Below, in pieces: positions 26,391-34,294 of a stretch of DNA of 64,000 nucleotides (position 1 is the stretch's first letter; each line of letters opens with the position of its first letter). A program made the position numbers and the translations under genes. The stretch lies in the NCBI GenBank assembly GCA_964500775.1, contig CAZCQG010000002.1, positions 26,734 through 90,733 on the forward strand. Reading direction: 5' to 3'. Origin of the DNA: CAZCQG01 sp964500775 (lineage in GTDB: Bacteria > Campylobacterota > Campylobacteria > Campylobacterales > CAZCQG01). The notes under the pieces were generated by a model that saw only the letters and a program-made list of their open reading frames with translations, was not told the DNA's origin and ran no database searches.

Positions 26391-26403
26391 AAAGGAGTGA
26401 ACA

Positions 26404-26919
26404 ATGGCAAAAAAAGGTATTTCAATATTAAAAGGGATCGAAGCAAAAAAGGTTATAGAACTTCTCAATAAAGCATATTGCGACGAGTGGCTCGCTTACT
26501 ACCAGTATTTTATCGAAGCAAAAGTGGTAAAAGGGATAATGAAAGACGCCGTAATGGCAGAACTCAACCAACACGCCACCGAGGAACTCGGACACGCCAA
26601 CCTCGTTGCCGATAGGATAATACAGCTAGGAGGAAAACCGATACTTGACCCCAAAGATTGGTTCAAATTCGCAAACTGTGCCTACGATGCGCCAAAAGAC
26701 GAAGATGTGCTAAAAATCCTCAAACAAGCCATCAAAGGGGAACAGTGCGCCATCAGCGTCTACTCCGAACTCGTAGACCTCACAAAAGATAAAGACATCG
26801 TCACCTACGACATCGTCTCTCAAATACTCGCGGACGAGGTCACTCACGAAGAGGATCTCCAATCGCTCTATGACGACATCACCGATTTTATCTCCGAGCT
26901 CAAAAAGAGTCTTAAGTAG
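26404..26919 (+). CDS. ferritin-like/Dps-like diiron protein
   Basis: 171 residues, one four-helix-bundle domain. Candidate diiron ligands form the bacterioferritin pattern: Glu28, Glu61/His64, Glu113 and Glu145/His148. Cys26, Cys92 and Cys115 are also present; Cys115 neighbours a metal ligand, which recalls the Dps-like (DPSL/thioferritin) group of anaerobes, though I cannot prove membership. Probably stores iron or detoxifies peroxide. Last gene of the cluster beginning at 24905; its stop codon lies inside the terminator stem. Confidence 0.85.
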   Translation: MAKKGISILKGIEAKKVIELLNKAYCDEWLAYYQYFIEAKVVKGIMKDAVMAELNQHATEELGHANLVADRIIQLGGKPILDPKDWFKFANCAYDAPKDEDVLKILKQAIKGEQCAISVYSELVDLTKDKDIVTYDIVSQILADEVTHEEDLQSLYDDITDFISELKKSLK

Positions 26920-26938
26920 GGAAAAATTCCCTACTTAA
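26912..26938 (+). terminator. terminator hairpin overlapping a stop codon
   Basis: A perfect 12-bp stem TTAAGTAGGGAA / TTCCCTACTTAA with an AAA loop; the TAG stop of the ferritin-like gene is in the left arm. The following ATTAAAATT is only moderately U-rich. The stem is closely related to the one at 28997-29018. Confidence 0.7.
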
Positions 26939-27043
26939 ATTAAAATTATCGAATAGTCAATATAAGTTATCTTTATCAGCTTTTTATGATTGATTAATTG
27001 CTACAATTTCTTTACAAAAATGTAAGAAGGTAAAGGAATTGTA

Positions 27044-28996
27044 ATGAAAGAAGTCAAAGTCTCCAGTCAAATCAACGCCATGATGGCGATAGTGTTTATC
27101 ATAAGTGCACTATTTCTCTATTTTGTCGGTCAGTATACGAAAAGCGTTATAACCGAAAAAGAGATTGCTGAAGAAATAGGACAACTCAATCTAAGAATTA
27201 GCGAAGCCCTAGAAAAGAAAAAAGATGTAGGGCAGATAACCGTCGTCGAACTCGCAGAGAATAATGAAATCATTGAAGCGGTCAGGACAGGCGATAGAGA
27301 AAAAATATTTGCCATAACCTCAAATCTCACAAAAAAATTTACCGAAAAAACCAACTATAAAGGGATACGAATAAACATTACCGACAAAGACTTGAAGGTA
27401 TTAGTGCGAAGTTGGGATTTTGAGAAATACGGAGATGACGTTTCGTATCTTTCGAGCTACAAAGCGGTATATGAAAGTAAAAAAGCAGTAGCAAACTGGG
27501 CATTGCAAAAAAGCGGCTTTATCCTTGCTTCGGTTGCTCCTATTATAGACAAACAGGGCGAGTTCATAGGTATTATCAATCTATCACAAGGAGTAGGAAG
27601 TATCTCTAGAGATTTTGAAAAAGACGGTATCAAGTACATAGAGCTACTCAACAAGGAGACGGCGCAAGAGCACGCCAAACTAAAAGACAATAAGCAAATA
27701 GGGGGTTTCTATGTCGCTAACGACAAATGGTTTAGTGAAAATATCGTTAGTTTTGCACAGTCAATCGATTTAGCTTCTATCATCCAAAACGGTTTTGGTT
27801 TTAGTGCAGGGTATTTTACGGTCGCTATTCCGGTTTTGGACTTTGAAAGCAAACAGCACGGCTACCATCTTCTTGGGGTGCCGGAAAAAAAGATTGCCGA
27901 TAAAATCGCAAAGGCTACTTCGCTCACATATGTATTCACCGGTTTGGCACTTGCAATATTTGTCTTTGTGACACTCACGGTCTATTTTGGCATAAAGACC
28001 TTGGTGGTAAAATACCTCGTAGAGCTTGAACAAAAGATTAAAAAAATTGCCGCCACAAAAGACTTGACATCCGATTTGGAGATAAATACACAAAATGAAG
28101 TCAAGCGCATCTCGCTTGCGGCAAATGAATTAATACACTCATTTAATGCTACGCTAGCAACCACCAGAGGCATAAGTTTCGAAAATTTGAGTATGTCCGA
28201 AGAGTTATCTTCCACGACAAAATCGATGCAAGATAATGCTATCAAAGAGACGGCGCTTATGGAAGAAATCGCTAGTCGCGGGGAAAAAATCGATATGTCT
28301 CTAAGCGATACGCTAAAACTTATCTCCGAAACCAATACTAAAATCGATAGTGCCGCAAAAAATGCAGCAGAATCCAAACAAGATATTCTAGAGCTTATCC
28401 AGGCGATACAAGATACCGCAAGTAAAGAGGCGGAAGTGAGCGAAAGCCTCAATACTTTGAGTGTACAAGCTGAAGAGATAAAAGGGGTGCTAGGTGTCAT
28501 CAACGACATAGCCGACCAAACAAATTTACTTGCTCTTAATGCCGCCATCGAAGCAGCGCGTGCAGGCGAGCACGGAAGAGGTTTTGCGGTGGTTGCGGAC
28601 GAGGTAAGAAAGCTTGCGGAGCGCACACAAAAAAGTCTATCCGAAATAAATGCTACCATAAATGTTATCGTGCAATCCGTGGTGGACGTAACAGAAACTA
28701 TGAGAAACAACGTCGTAACAATGGAGAGATTATCAAAAAAATCCGAGGCTGTGGAAGAAAAAATGGATGTTCTAGCCGATTCTATGATAGCGAGCGACAA
28801 ACTTACTAAAGAGACGGTTCAGGCTTCAAACATAAGCTCCGAAGAGACGAGAGAGATTATCAGGCGCATAAACGATCTCTATCAAATATCGGCAAGCAAC
28901 ACGCGCAGTATTGAAGAAATCGCACAAGCCTCAAATAACCTTTATAAAAAAAGTGAGGAACTCACAAACGACATCGCTCAATTTAAAGTTCGTTAA
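27044..28996 (+). CDS. methyl-accepting chemotaxis protein with Cache-type periplasmic sensor
   Basis: 650 residues. Membrane helix 1 is at about 12-32; a large periplasmic domain (about 33-285) has the alpha/beta layout of a double Cache sensor (NYKGIRINITDKDLKVLVRSW, GFILASVAPIIDKQGEFIGI). Helix 2 is at about 292-315; then HAMP-like and methylation helices and the DQTNLLALNAAIEAARAGEH tip. The ligand class cannot be read from sequence. Monocistronic; it shares a terminator with the convergent cytochrome gene. Confidence 0.94.
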   Translation: MKEVKVSSQINAMMAIVFIISALFLYFVGQYTKSVITEKEIAEEIGQLNLRISEALEKKKDVGQITVVELAENNEIIEAVRTGDREKIFAITSNLTKKFTEKTNYKGIRINITDKDLKVLVRSWDFEKYGDDVSYLSSYKAVYESKKAVANWALQKSGFILASVAPIIDKQGEFIGIINLSQGVGSISRDFEKDGIKYIELLNKETAQEHAKLKDNKQIGGFYVANDKWFSENIVSFAQSIDLASIIQNGFGFSAGYFTVAIPVLDFESKQHGYHLLGVPEKKIADKIAKATSLTYVFTGLALAIFVFVTLTVYFGIKTLVVKYLVELEQKIKKIAATKDLTSDLEINTQNEVKRISLAANELIHSFNATLATTRGISFENLSMSEELSSTTKSMQDNAIKETALMEEIASRGEKIDMSLSDTLKLISETNTKIDSAAKNAAESKQDILELIQAIQDTASKEAEVSESLNTLSVQAEEIKGVLGVINDIADQTNLLALNAAIEAARAGEHGRGFAVVADEVRKLAERTQKSLSEINATINVIVQSVVDVTETMRNNVVTMERLSKKSEAVEEKMDVLADSMIASDKLTKETVQASNISSEETREIIRRINDLYQISASNTRSIEEIAQASNNLYKKSEELTNDIAQFKVR

Positions 28997-29018
28997 GAAG
29001 TAGGGAAATCCCTACTTC
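28997..29018. terminator. bidirectional terminator between convergent genes
   Basis: GAAGTAGGG / CCCTACTTC hairpin with an AAAT loop directly after the chemoreceptor stop. The cytochrome gene on the other strand ends inside it, its TAG being part of the stem. The stem matches that of the terminator at 26912-26938. Confidence 0.7.
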
Positions 29019-29314
29019 AAAGCGCTCACGTATTCAGCGACCGCTTTTACATCCTCGTCGGTTTTGAGATTCATCTTCGCTTGTGCTTGCATCACCGGAC
29101 CCATACCAAAAGCGTTTGCCGTGCCGTTTTTATACGCCGTGAGCTTTTCGATGAGCACCGCTGATTCTTGTCCCGCCAATGCAGGGACTTTGCCTGCATA
29201 GACCATAGCTCCGTTTGCGCCGTGGCAAGTCGCGCATTTTTTAAATATCGCCGCTCCGTCGCTCGCAAACACCGCCGCACTTAAAGCCATCCCGAGTAAA
29301 ACTACCTTTTTCAT
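29012..29314 (-). CDS. periplasmic class I cytochrome c (c553-like)
   Basis: 100 residues with an N-terminal signal peptide (MKKVVLLGMALSAAVFA), one haem-binding CATCH motif at residues 27-31, and a downstream Met ligand candidate in FGMGPVMQAQ. This is a small monohaem electron carrier, as found near terminal oxidases and reductases in this group. It is followed upstream on the same strand by two other small exported proteins. Confidence 0.93.
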   Translation of the reverse strand: MKKVVLLGMALSAAVFASDGAAIFKKCATCHGANGAMVYAGKVPALAGQESAVLIEKLTAYKNGTANAFGMGPVMQAQAKMNLKTDEDVKAVAEYVSALK

Positions 29315-29338
29315 AATCTGTTCCTTATATTTTTATTT

Positions 29339-29674
29339 TTAGCAAGATGGGACATTGCCCGAATCATTCGCATATTTGATCGCAAAATCTTTGATATGCT
29401 CCATCACTTTTTCTTTAAACTGTTCGGAGTTGAGATAATTCTCTAGCTCCGGATGCTTCGCGCTAAACTCTTTAATAAAACCTTCACCGCCGTTTGCGAA
29501 AAGCTCGCTCCACTCCTCTTGAGTGTGTTGTGCTGCGAACTTCGTACCGTTGTATCCCGTTTTGGGTTTTAACAACTTCAAATAATACTTTTGCCCTTTG
29601 TCCGCATCGGCATACGCCGCGCTAGCCCCTAGCAGTATCGCTCCGATTACCGCTATACTTAGTAACCTTTTCAT
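29339..29674 (-). CDS. small exported protein, cytochrome-like but without a haem motif
   Basis: 111 residues with a clear signal peptide (MKRLLSIAVIGAILLGASAAYA). The mature part (KGQKYYLKLLKP, then FAAQHTQEEWSELFANGG) resembles a family of small periplasmic proteins encoded beside cytochromes in Campylobacterota. There is no CxxCH, and the only cysteine is the last residue. It may be a haem-less paralogue or a partner subunit. AAGGAG ribosome site. Function unknown. Confidence 0.75.
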   Translation of the reverse strand: MKRLLSIAVIGAILLGASAAYADADKGQKYYLKLLKPKTGYNGTKFAAQHTQEEWSELFANGGEGFIKEFSAKHPELENYLNSEQFKEKVMEHIKDFAIKYANDSGNVPSC

Positions 29675-29737
29675 AATCGCTCCTTGAAATGAATTTCAGA
29701 AGCAATTCTTTCCTAAAAACGTGAACTAAACGTGAAG

Positions 29738-30067
29738 CTACTCTAATTTCCCGAATACTTTGAATAATTCCCAATAAACATCTATCGCTTGCTCCAGCTC
29801 TTTATCGCTAAGCGTCGTTTTTGCTTTCACGCCGAAGCGTTTTAAAAACGGCTCGCTCATCACGCTTTTGGATTCCTTGGGGGATTGTAAATAGTCACGC
29901 AAAGCCCCTTTGACACGCTCTTCGCTACTGTATTTGAGGAGGTAATTGTAAAAAAGCTTGTCCAAATCTACGGGAAGATTCTTATGACAAGGGATGCAGT
30001 TTTCATAATATGGATTTGCCGCTAGCTGCGCCGCTAAGAGCAACGCTAAAAAAACTATTTTTCCCAT
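29738..30067 (-). CDS. periplasmic monohaem cytochrome-like protein
   Basis: 109 residues with a signal peptide (FLALLLAAQLAANP) and one CIPCH haem motif at about 24-28. The rest is charged and helical and lacks the usual class I Met-ligand motif. It overlaps the following kinase gene by 13 bases, so it is co-translated with the two-component system, which may sense or regulate this electron-transfer set. Confidence 0.85.
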   Translation of the reverse strand: MGKIVFLALLLAAQLAANPYYENCIPCHKNLPVDLDKLFYNYLLKYSSEERVKGALRDYLQSPKESKSVMSEPFLKRFGVKAKTTLSDKELEQAIDVYWELFKVFGKLE

Positions 30068-31248
30068 ACTATCCTCATCTCCGTCCCCTCCCCTTTTTTG
30101 GACTTTACATCGATACTCCAGCCAAATTCGTCTATGATCTTTTTGACGATACTAAGCCCCACTCCAAAACCGCCGCCGCTACTTTCAAATCTCGCGTATC
30201 TTTTGAATATCTCTTTTAGTTTTTCACTCGGGATTCCAAACCCATCGTCCTTGATAAGTAGATATTTCGCATAAAGCTCTACTTCGATTTTACCCCCTAT
30301 ACGTCCGTATTTTACGGCATTTGAGAGGAGATTATCTATTATTTTCGCTAGCTTTGCACGCTCTAGCTCTTTGGTCACTTTTGCTTCGGGTTTAAAAAAT
30401 ATCTCGATCTTTTTGGTATTTGCCAAAGCCCAAAAATATTCGATACGCTCTTTTAAAAGCGATTCAAAATCGGTAGTTTCCAAAGGATGGTACGTATCGT
30501 GCGACAAGAAAAGATAGGTCAAATCCTCGTAGAGATTTGCTATAGTCTTTGCGGCGATTTTTATCCGTTGCAGTTTTTTTGCGTCACTCGCAGGCAAAGC
30601 ATCGGAATCTATACTCTCTATATTTGCCAAAACGGTACTAAGCGGGGTGTTTAGCTCGTGCGTCGTATCTTGGATAAATCTATCCAACAATGCCACGGCG
30701 CTTCGCAGCGGTCGCAAGAAAAGGCGCACTAAAAAATACCCGATAACTAGCGACAATACCAAAAAGAGCGTCGCATAATAGAGTATCTGCCCAAGTGCTT
30801 CTTCTCTCCACATCCCATCATCCTCGATCTCTACGATGACATACTTCGCGCCGAGATAGTAGGCTTCGGGGTGGGCGATAAAATGTATTTTTCCGTTTTT
30901 GAGATAGATCCCTTTATTGAGTGTCTCTACGGGGACTTTGAGGGTGCTAAATATCTCTACCCCCGCGCTATCGAATATCGCGCTTTGGAATCTATCGTCT
31001 CTTGGATATTTGCGGCTTCTGTCGAAGTTTATATGGAGCCAGCGCAAACGCTCAATAAGCAAGTTGGAATAATCCACCATCTCGCCGCGCTTCTTTTGCA
31101 GCTCTAGCTCTTTTTGTCCCTCAAAATATATCGTCCCTATGAGTCCGATAATCACAAGTACGAATAGCGCATACAGCGCCATAAAAGCATAGAGGCTTTT
31201 GCGCTCTCTATGCGGTAAGTTTATACCCGAGTTTTTTGAGACTGACAA
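30055..31248 (-). CDS. sensor histidine kinase
   Basis: About 397 residues if begun at the TTG at 31248. Related kinases begin near NLPHRERKSLYAF, so the true start may be a few codons downstream, where only an ATA is available; I leave this open. Two membrane helices (about 22-43 and 160-180) flank a periplasmic sensor. HisKA has the phosphoacceptor in FIQDTTHELNTPLSTV; the HATPase has NLLSNAVKYG, DDGFGIP and GGFGVGLSIV. It pairs with the regulator just upstream, overlapping it. Confidence 0.9.
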   Translation of the reverse strand: MSVSKNSGINLPHRERKSLYAFMALYALFVLVIIGLIGTIYFEGQKELELQKKRGEMVDYSNLLIERLRWLHINFDRSRKYPRDDRFQSAIFDSAGVEIFSTLKVPVETLNKGIYLKNGKIHFIAHPEAYYLGAKYVIVEIEDDGMWREEALGQILYYATLFLVLSLVIGYFLVRLFLRPLRSAVALLDRFIQDTTHELNTPLSTVLANIESIDSDALPASDAKKLQRIKIAAKTIANLYEDLTYLFLSHDTYHPLETTDFESLLKERIEYFWALANTKKIEIFFKPEAKVTKELERAKLAKIIDNLLSNAVKYGRIGGKIEVELYAKYLLIKDDGFGIPSEKLKEIFKRYARFESSGGGFGVGLSIVKKIIDEFGWSIDVKSKKGEGTEMRIVWEK

Positions 31249-31879
31249 TGCAATCCTTCCCTAGAATCTTGCGCAGATTCTTAATATGCGTCCTCACCGA
31301 CTCATCGCTCCCCTCTTCCTCGTAATCCCACAGGCGCGCTTTGATCGCTTCGTGTCCTACCACTTCGCCTCTTCGCTGCAGTAGGAGCATAAGGAGTTTT
31401 TGCTCTTTTTCTTGCAAACGCACCTCTTCGTTTTTGACATACAGCGCCATCCCTTCGACATCGAAAAATATCTCGGGGGCGATCTCTATACGATCGTTCC
31501 CTTTTTTGAGGAATCCCCGCTTGAGCAACGAGGCGATTCGTAGCTCAAGCTCTTTAAGCTCAAAAGGCTTTTTGATATAGTCGTCGCACCCGCTGTTAAA
31601 TCCTTTTTCGACATCATCCATGCTGTTTAATGAAGTGATAAATATCGCCGGAGCGCCGCTCTTTTCTTTCCGATACGCTTTGAGCACCTCAAAACCGTTT
31701 AGCTCGGGGACTTTTACGTCTAAGAGCAAAATATCAAAGCTTTTCTCATAGAGTATATCTTGCGCACTCAGCCCATCGTATGCGCACTCTACGCTATAAC
31801 CGCGTTCGCTTAGGTATTCACTTACCGTGTCGCTAAGCTGCACGTCATCTTCTAAAAGGAGTACCCGACCCTTGCTCAA
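31208..31879 (-). CDS. OmpR-family response regulator
   Basis: 223 residues: receiver (LLEDDVQL acidic pair, phosphoacceptor in FDILLLDVKVPELNG, Lys in DDYIKKPF) and a C-terminal winged helix with the SDESVRTHIKNLRKILG recognition segment. Operon order on the minus strand: WYL regulator, DUF1104 protein, this regulator, kinase, cytochromes. The overlaps suggest one transcript controlling periplasmic redox proteins. Confidence 0.93.
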   Translation of the reverse strand: MSKGRVLLLEDDVQLSDTVSEYLSERGYSVECAYDGLSAQDILYEKSFDILLLDVKVPELNGFEVLKAYRKEKSGAPAIFITSLNSMDDVEKGFNSGCDDYIKKPFELKELELRIASLLKRGFLKKGNDRIEIAPEIFFDVEGMALYVKNEEVRLQEKEQKLLMLLLQRRGEVVGHEAIKARLWDYEEEGSDESVRTHIKNLRKILGKDCIVSLKKLGYKLTA

Positions 31880-32091
31880 CGCTTCTCCCCTTTTTGCTTC
31901 TCTTCGTATTGTTTTTTCTCCATCGGCGACATCTCGGGATAGCGTTTTTTTAGCTCTTCTTTGAGTTCGGCACTCTTTTTCCCGTCTACATAGCCGTAGA
32001 TACTTAGGAGCTCTTGGGTGCTTTTATCGGCAAACTCCCCACCAAATGCCCCCAAACACAGAATACCTATCAACATTACGAATCTAAACAT
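31876..32091 (-). CDS. DUF1104-family exported protein
   Basis: 71 residues with a signal peptide (MFRFVMLIGILCLGAFG) followed by the DUF1104 text FADKSTQELLSIYGYVD and a charged C-terminal helix. This family is largely restricted to Campylobacter/Helicobacter relatives and is periplasmic; its role is unknown. The gene overlaps the WYL regulator by 8 bases and the response regulator by 4, so it may be an accessory sensor part of that system. Confidence 0.82.
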   Translation of the reverse strand: MFRFVMLIGILCLGAFGGEFADKSTQELLSIYGYVDGKKSAELKEELKKRYPEMSPMEKKQYEEKQKGEKR

Positions 32092-33013
32092 TTCTCACTC
32101 CTTGGAGATTTTCCAAAAACGCTTCATTTATTTTCTTGCACTCTTCCCGCAAAGATCGCGGTGCGAGGGGCACGAGAGAGGGAAGCCATTTTTTTATCTC
32201 ATGCAGTATCTCTTTTTGGCTCGTGATTTGAAGCGAGATGATGAGATCGCCGTTTTCTCGTGCCTCTTGGATTCTTTGGGTGTCGCTCAAAGGTCTCGCG
32301 AGCAAGAATCTCCCGATATTATCTTTTGCCAAAAGGAGGACTTCAAAAGGCTCTTTATCAGGCTCAAACCACGCATTTATCGCGTGTTTTAGCTTTTCCA
32401 TTACGGCGGCTTCGACCAAAAACGGCTCATCGCTCTTTTGCAAGACGCTCATCGACTTTAATCGAAACGTTTTGAGCTTCTTGTCTTCGTCATCTTCTCC
32501 GTACAAATACCAATACCCTTCAAAGGAGACGATTTTATAGGGCTTGATGCGCCGCGGTTTCCCTTTGTAGCGAAAGGTGCAAATCTTGCGCTCTCTGATA
32601 CACTCTTGGAGTCGCCGAAACATCCCCGATAACTCGCTCACGTCTTCGATGGCGATTTTGGAGTAGATAGGATTCTCATCTATATTTTTGATCTTGGCAA
32701 ACAAGCTTTTCGTCCTCGCTCCAAAATCACTCCCTATCCCTTGCGCTATCTCGCCGAGCATATCGAGTATCAGCTCCTCCTCGGTACTACGCACTCTATC
32801 TATGGCGTGTCCTGCCATCATCCTCCATTTGCGACCTATTTTTTCGATCGGAAAGCGGACGAGTCGTTCGTTGAAATCTCGCTGTATCGTCTTTGTCGAG
32901 ACGTTAAAATCTTCCGCCAAGTCCGAAACGGATAGGACCTCTCCCTCATGTAGTCTTTGGAGGATGATAGTTAGTCGAGTGAGTATTTTGTCGTAATCGA
33001 GATTCTTTGTCAT
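32084..33013 (-). CDS. HTH-WYL transcriptional regulator
   Basis: 309 residues. An N-terminal DeoR-type winged helix (LSVSDLAEDFNVSTKTIQRDFNE) is followed by a WYL domain (KPYKIVSFEGYWYLYGED, with the Trp-Tyr-Leu core as YWYLYG) and a WCX-like C-terminus. WYL regulators sense ligands, often nucleic-acid related. It heads the operon that includes the DUF1104, two-component and cytochrome genes and is divergent from a 41-residue ORF. Confidence 0.92.
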   Translation of the reverse strand: MTKNLDYDKILTRLTIILQRLHEGEVLSVSDLAEDFNVSTKTIQRDFNERLVRFPIEKIGRKWRMMAGHAIDRVRSTEEELILDMLGEIAQGIGSDFGARTKSLFAKIKNIDENPIYSKIAIEDVSELSGMFRRLQECIRERKICTFRYKGKPRRIKPYKIVSFEGYWYLYGEDDEDKKLKTFRLKSMSVLQKSDEPFLVEAAVMEKLKHAINAWFEPDKEPFEVLLLAKDNIGRFLLARPLSDTQRIQEARENGDLIISLQITSQKEILHEIKKWLPSLVPLAPRSLREECKKINEAFLENLQGVRNV

Positions 33014-33039
33014 AACTGCTCCACTGAAATAAAACGGAC

Positions 33040-33068
33040 TTCACGTTGTCTTTGTAGAAAATTATACT
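33040..33068 (+). promoter_or_regulatory. sigma70-like promoter for the small ORF at 33092
   Basis: TTCACG (33040-33045) and TATACT (33063-33068) with a 17-base spacer point rightward, 23 bases before the ATG of the small ORF. The region also serves as the leader of the divergent WYL gene. Confidence 0.5.
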
Positions 33069-33091
33069 TCTAAAAAATAAAAGGAGCTACG

Positions 33092-33217
33092 ATGAATCTC
33101 AAAACCGATCGCAAACTACTCAAAGAGGCGCTTTGTGCAGGGATAAAAACCATAGGAGAATTTGCGGCATTTATCAAAGAGAAGGGATGTGAAAAGATTC
33201 CTCCAAGAGGGTTTTGA
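33092..33217 (+). CDS. 41-residue hypothetical small protein
   Basis: A short open frame beginning MNLKTDRKLLKEALCAGIKT and ending GCEKIPPRGF. It has a textbook AAAGGAG ribosome site 5 bases before the ATG and a plausible promoter at 33040-33068. It runs into the 3' end of the convergent HIT-family gene by 44 bases. Basic, soluble, two cysteines; no family recognised. The strong translation signals argue it is real. Confidence 0.5.
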   Translation: MNLKTDRKLLKEALCAGIKTIGEFAAFIKEKGCEKIPPRGF

Positions 33218-33557
33218 TATTTTGGGCAAAGATCTCAAAGCTCGCCAAAGTGAGCTTTCCTTCACGCTGCTTTACTCCCCACATAGATTCGGGGAAGTAC
33301 GAATCCTCCGCGAATCTCGCCATCACGTGAATATGGAGATGCGGGAGGTAATTGCCGAAGCTGGCGATATTTATCTTCGTAGGGTTGTAGTAGCGTATCA
33401 TCTCTTTTTCGATACTCTCCATCGCGCTAAAAAGCATCCTCTTCGTCTCGCTATCGCACTCGCTTAGCTCCTTATACGGAATCACGCTAAAGATTTTGAG
33501 CCACGGTATCTCGCTCTCGTGCACCTCAACGTAAATTTTTTCGTTCTTATAGATCAT
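33174..33557 (-). CDS. HIT-family hydrolase-like protein
   Basis: 127 residues with the histidine triad HLHIHVMARF near residue 73, typical of nucleotide-binding HIT proteins that hydrolyse nucleoside phosphoramidates or dinucleoside polyphosphates. The N-terminal part (VHESEIPWLKIFS) and helix EKEMIRYYNP fit the HIT fold. Ribosome site GGAG lies right before the ATG. Substrate unknown. Confidence 0.9.
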   Translation of the reverse strand: MIYKNEKIYVEVHESEIPWLKIFSVIPYKELSECDSETKRMLFSAMESIEKEMIRYYNPTKINIASFGNYLPHLHIHVMARFAEDSYFPESMWGVKQREGKLTLASFEIFAQNIKTLLEESFHIPSL

Positions 33558-33574
33558 TTTCTCCGTCTTTTATT

Positions 33575-34294
33575 TTAATAGCTTCGCAACCGATAGCCGT
33601 ACGAAGAGACCGTCTTGATGTCGATGCCCTCGATTTTTTTGCGAATCTTATACACGAGATCGCGTATCGTCGTCTCGGATATTTCTTCACCGCCCCACAC
33701 TTCATACATCAGTTCCTCTTTACTGACCGTGATATTGACCTTCCTTGCCAACAAGCTCAAGAGTGCACGCTCTTTTTGGGTCAAATCAACGACTGCACTC
33801 TCTTTAAAAAACAGTTCTTGGTTTTCAGTATCAAATGCATAATCTTGCGCTACTTGCACCTTCCCTTTTTTATGCGGGGCGACGCGTTCTTTTTGACGTA
33901 TACTCGATATTTTTTTCGATAGTAGCATCAGCGCTATCCGTATGTCGTCTCCGCAAAACGGTTTTTTTAAAAATGCTTCGGGCAAGGTTTCGGAGAGCTC
34001 TTGTATGGTATCCGTATCGCTATACGCCGTGATATAGGCGACAAGAGGCGATTTGTCTATTTTTCGCAGCTCTTTGACGAGTGTGATTCCATCCATCGCA
34101 CCGCGTATGTTTATATCTACGAATAAAATTTCAGGGGCGAATGTTTTAATACTCTCCAGTGCGTCCGCGCCGTTATCGACGATAAAAACTACCGTATGCC
34201 CGTTTTTCGCTATTTCAAATTTAAGAAATTCACCTATAGTAAATTCATCTTCTATAATTCCGATACTAAGCGCTTGCTCATCTCGCATCAGCAT
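33575..34294 (-). CDS. response regulator with winged-helix output
   Basis: 239 residues: receiver (IIEDEFTIGEF; phosphoacceptor in PEILFVDINIRG; TAYSD; Lys in LKKPFCGDD), linker, and an OmpR-type winged helix ending IKTVSSYGYRLRSY. It overlaps the upstream kinase gene by 7 bases and is its evident partner. The receiver resembles those working with HisKA_2 kinases. Confidence 0.92.
   Translation of the reverse strand: MLMRDEQALSIGIIEDEFTIGEFLKFEIAKNGHTVVFIVDNGADALESIKTFAPEILFVDINIRGAMDGITLVKELRKIDKSPLVAYITAYSDTDTIQELSETLPEAFLKKPFCGDDIRIALMLLSKKISSIRQKERVAPHKKGKVQVAQDYAFDTENQELFFKESAVVDLTQKERALLSLLARKVNITVSKEELMYEVWGGEEISETTIRDLVYKIRKKIEGIDIKTVSSYGYRLRSY

Noticed and set aside
25505..26446. 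Long open frame of 313 codons on the minus strand
   Set aside because: It is antisense to the ZIP transporter, whose membrane helices and HNFPEG/HNIPEG motifs are clear. The antisense text is Ser/Pro-rich and without any family motif.
27982..28800. Minus-strand open frame of 272 codons
   Set aside because: Antisense to the signalling domain of the chemoreceptor at 27044-28996. The same kind of shadow appears opposite the other chemoreceptors.
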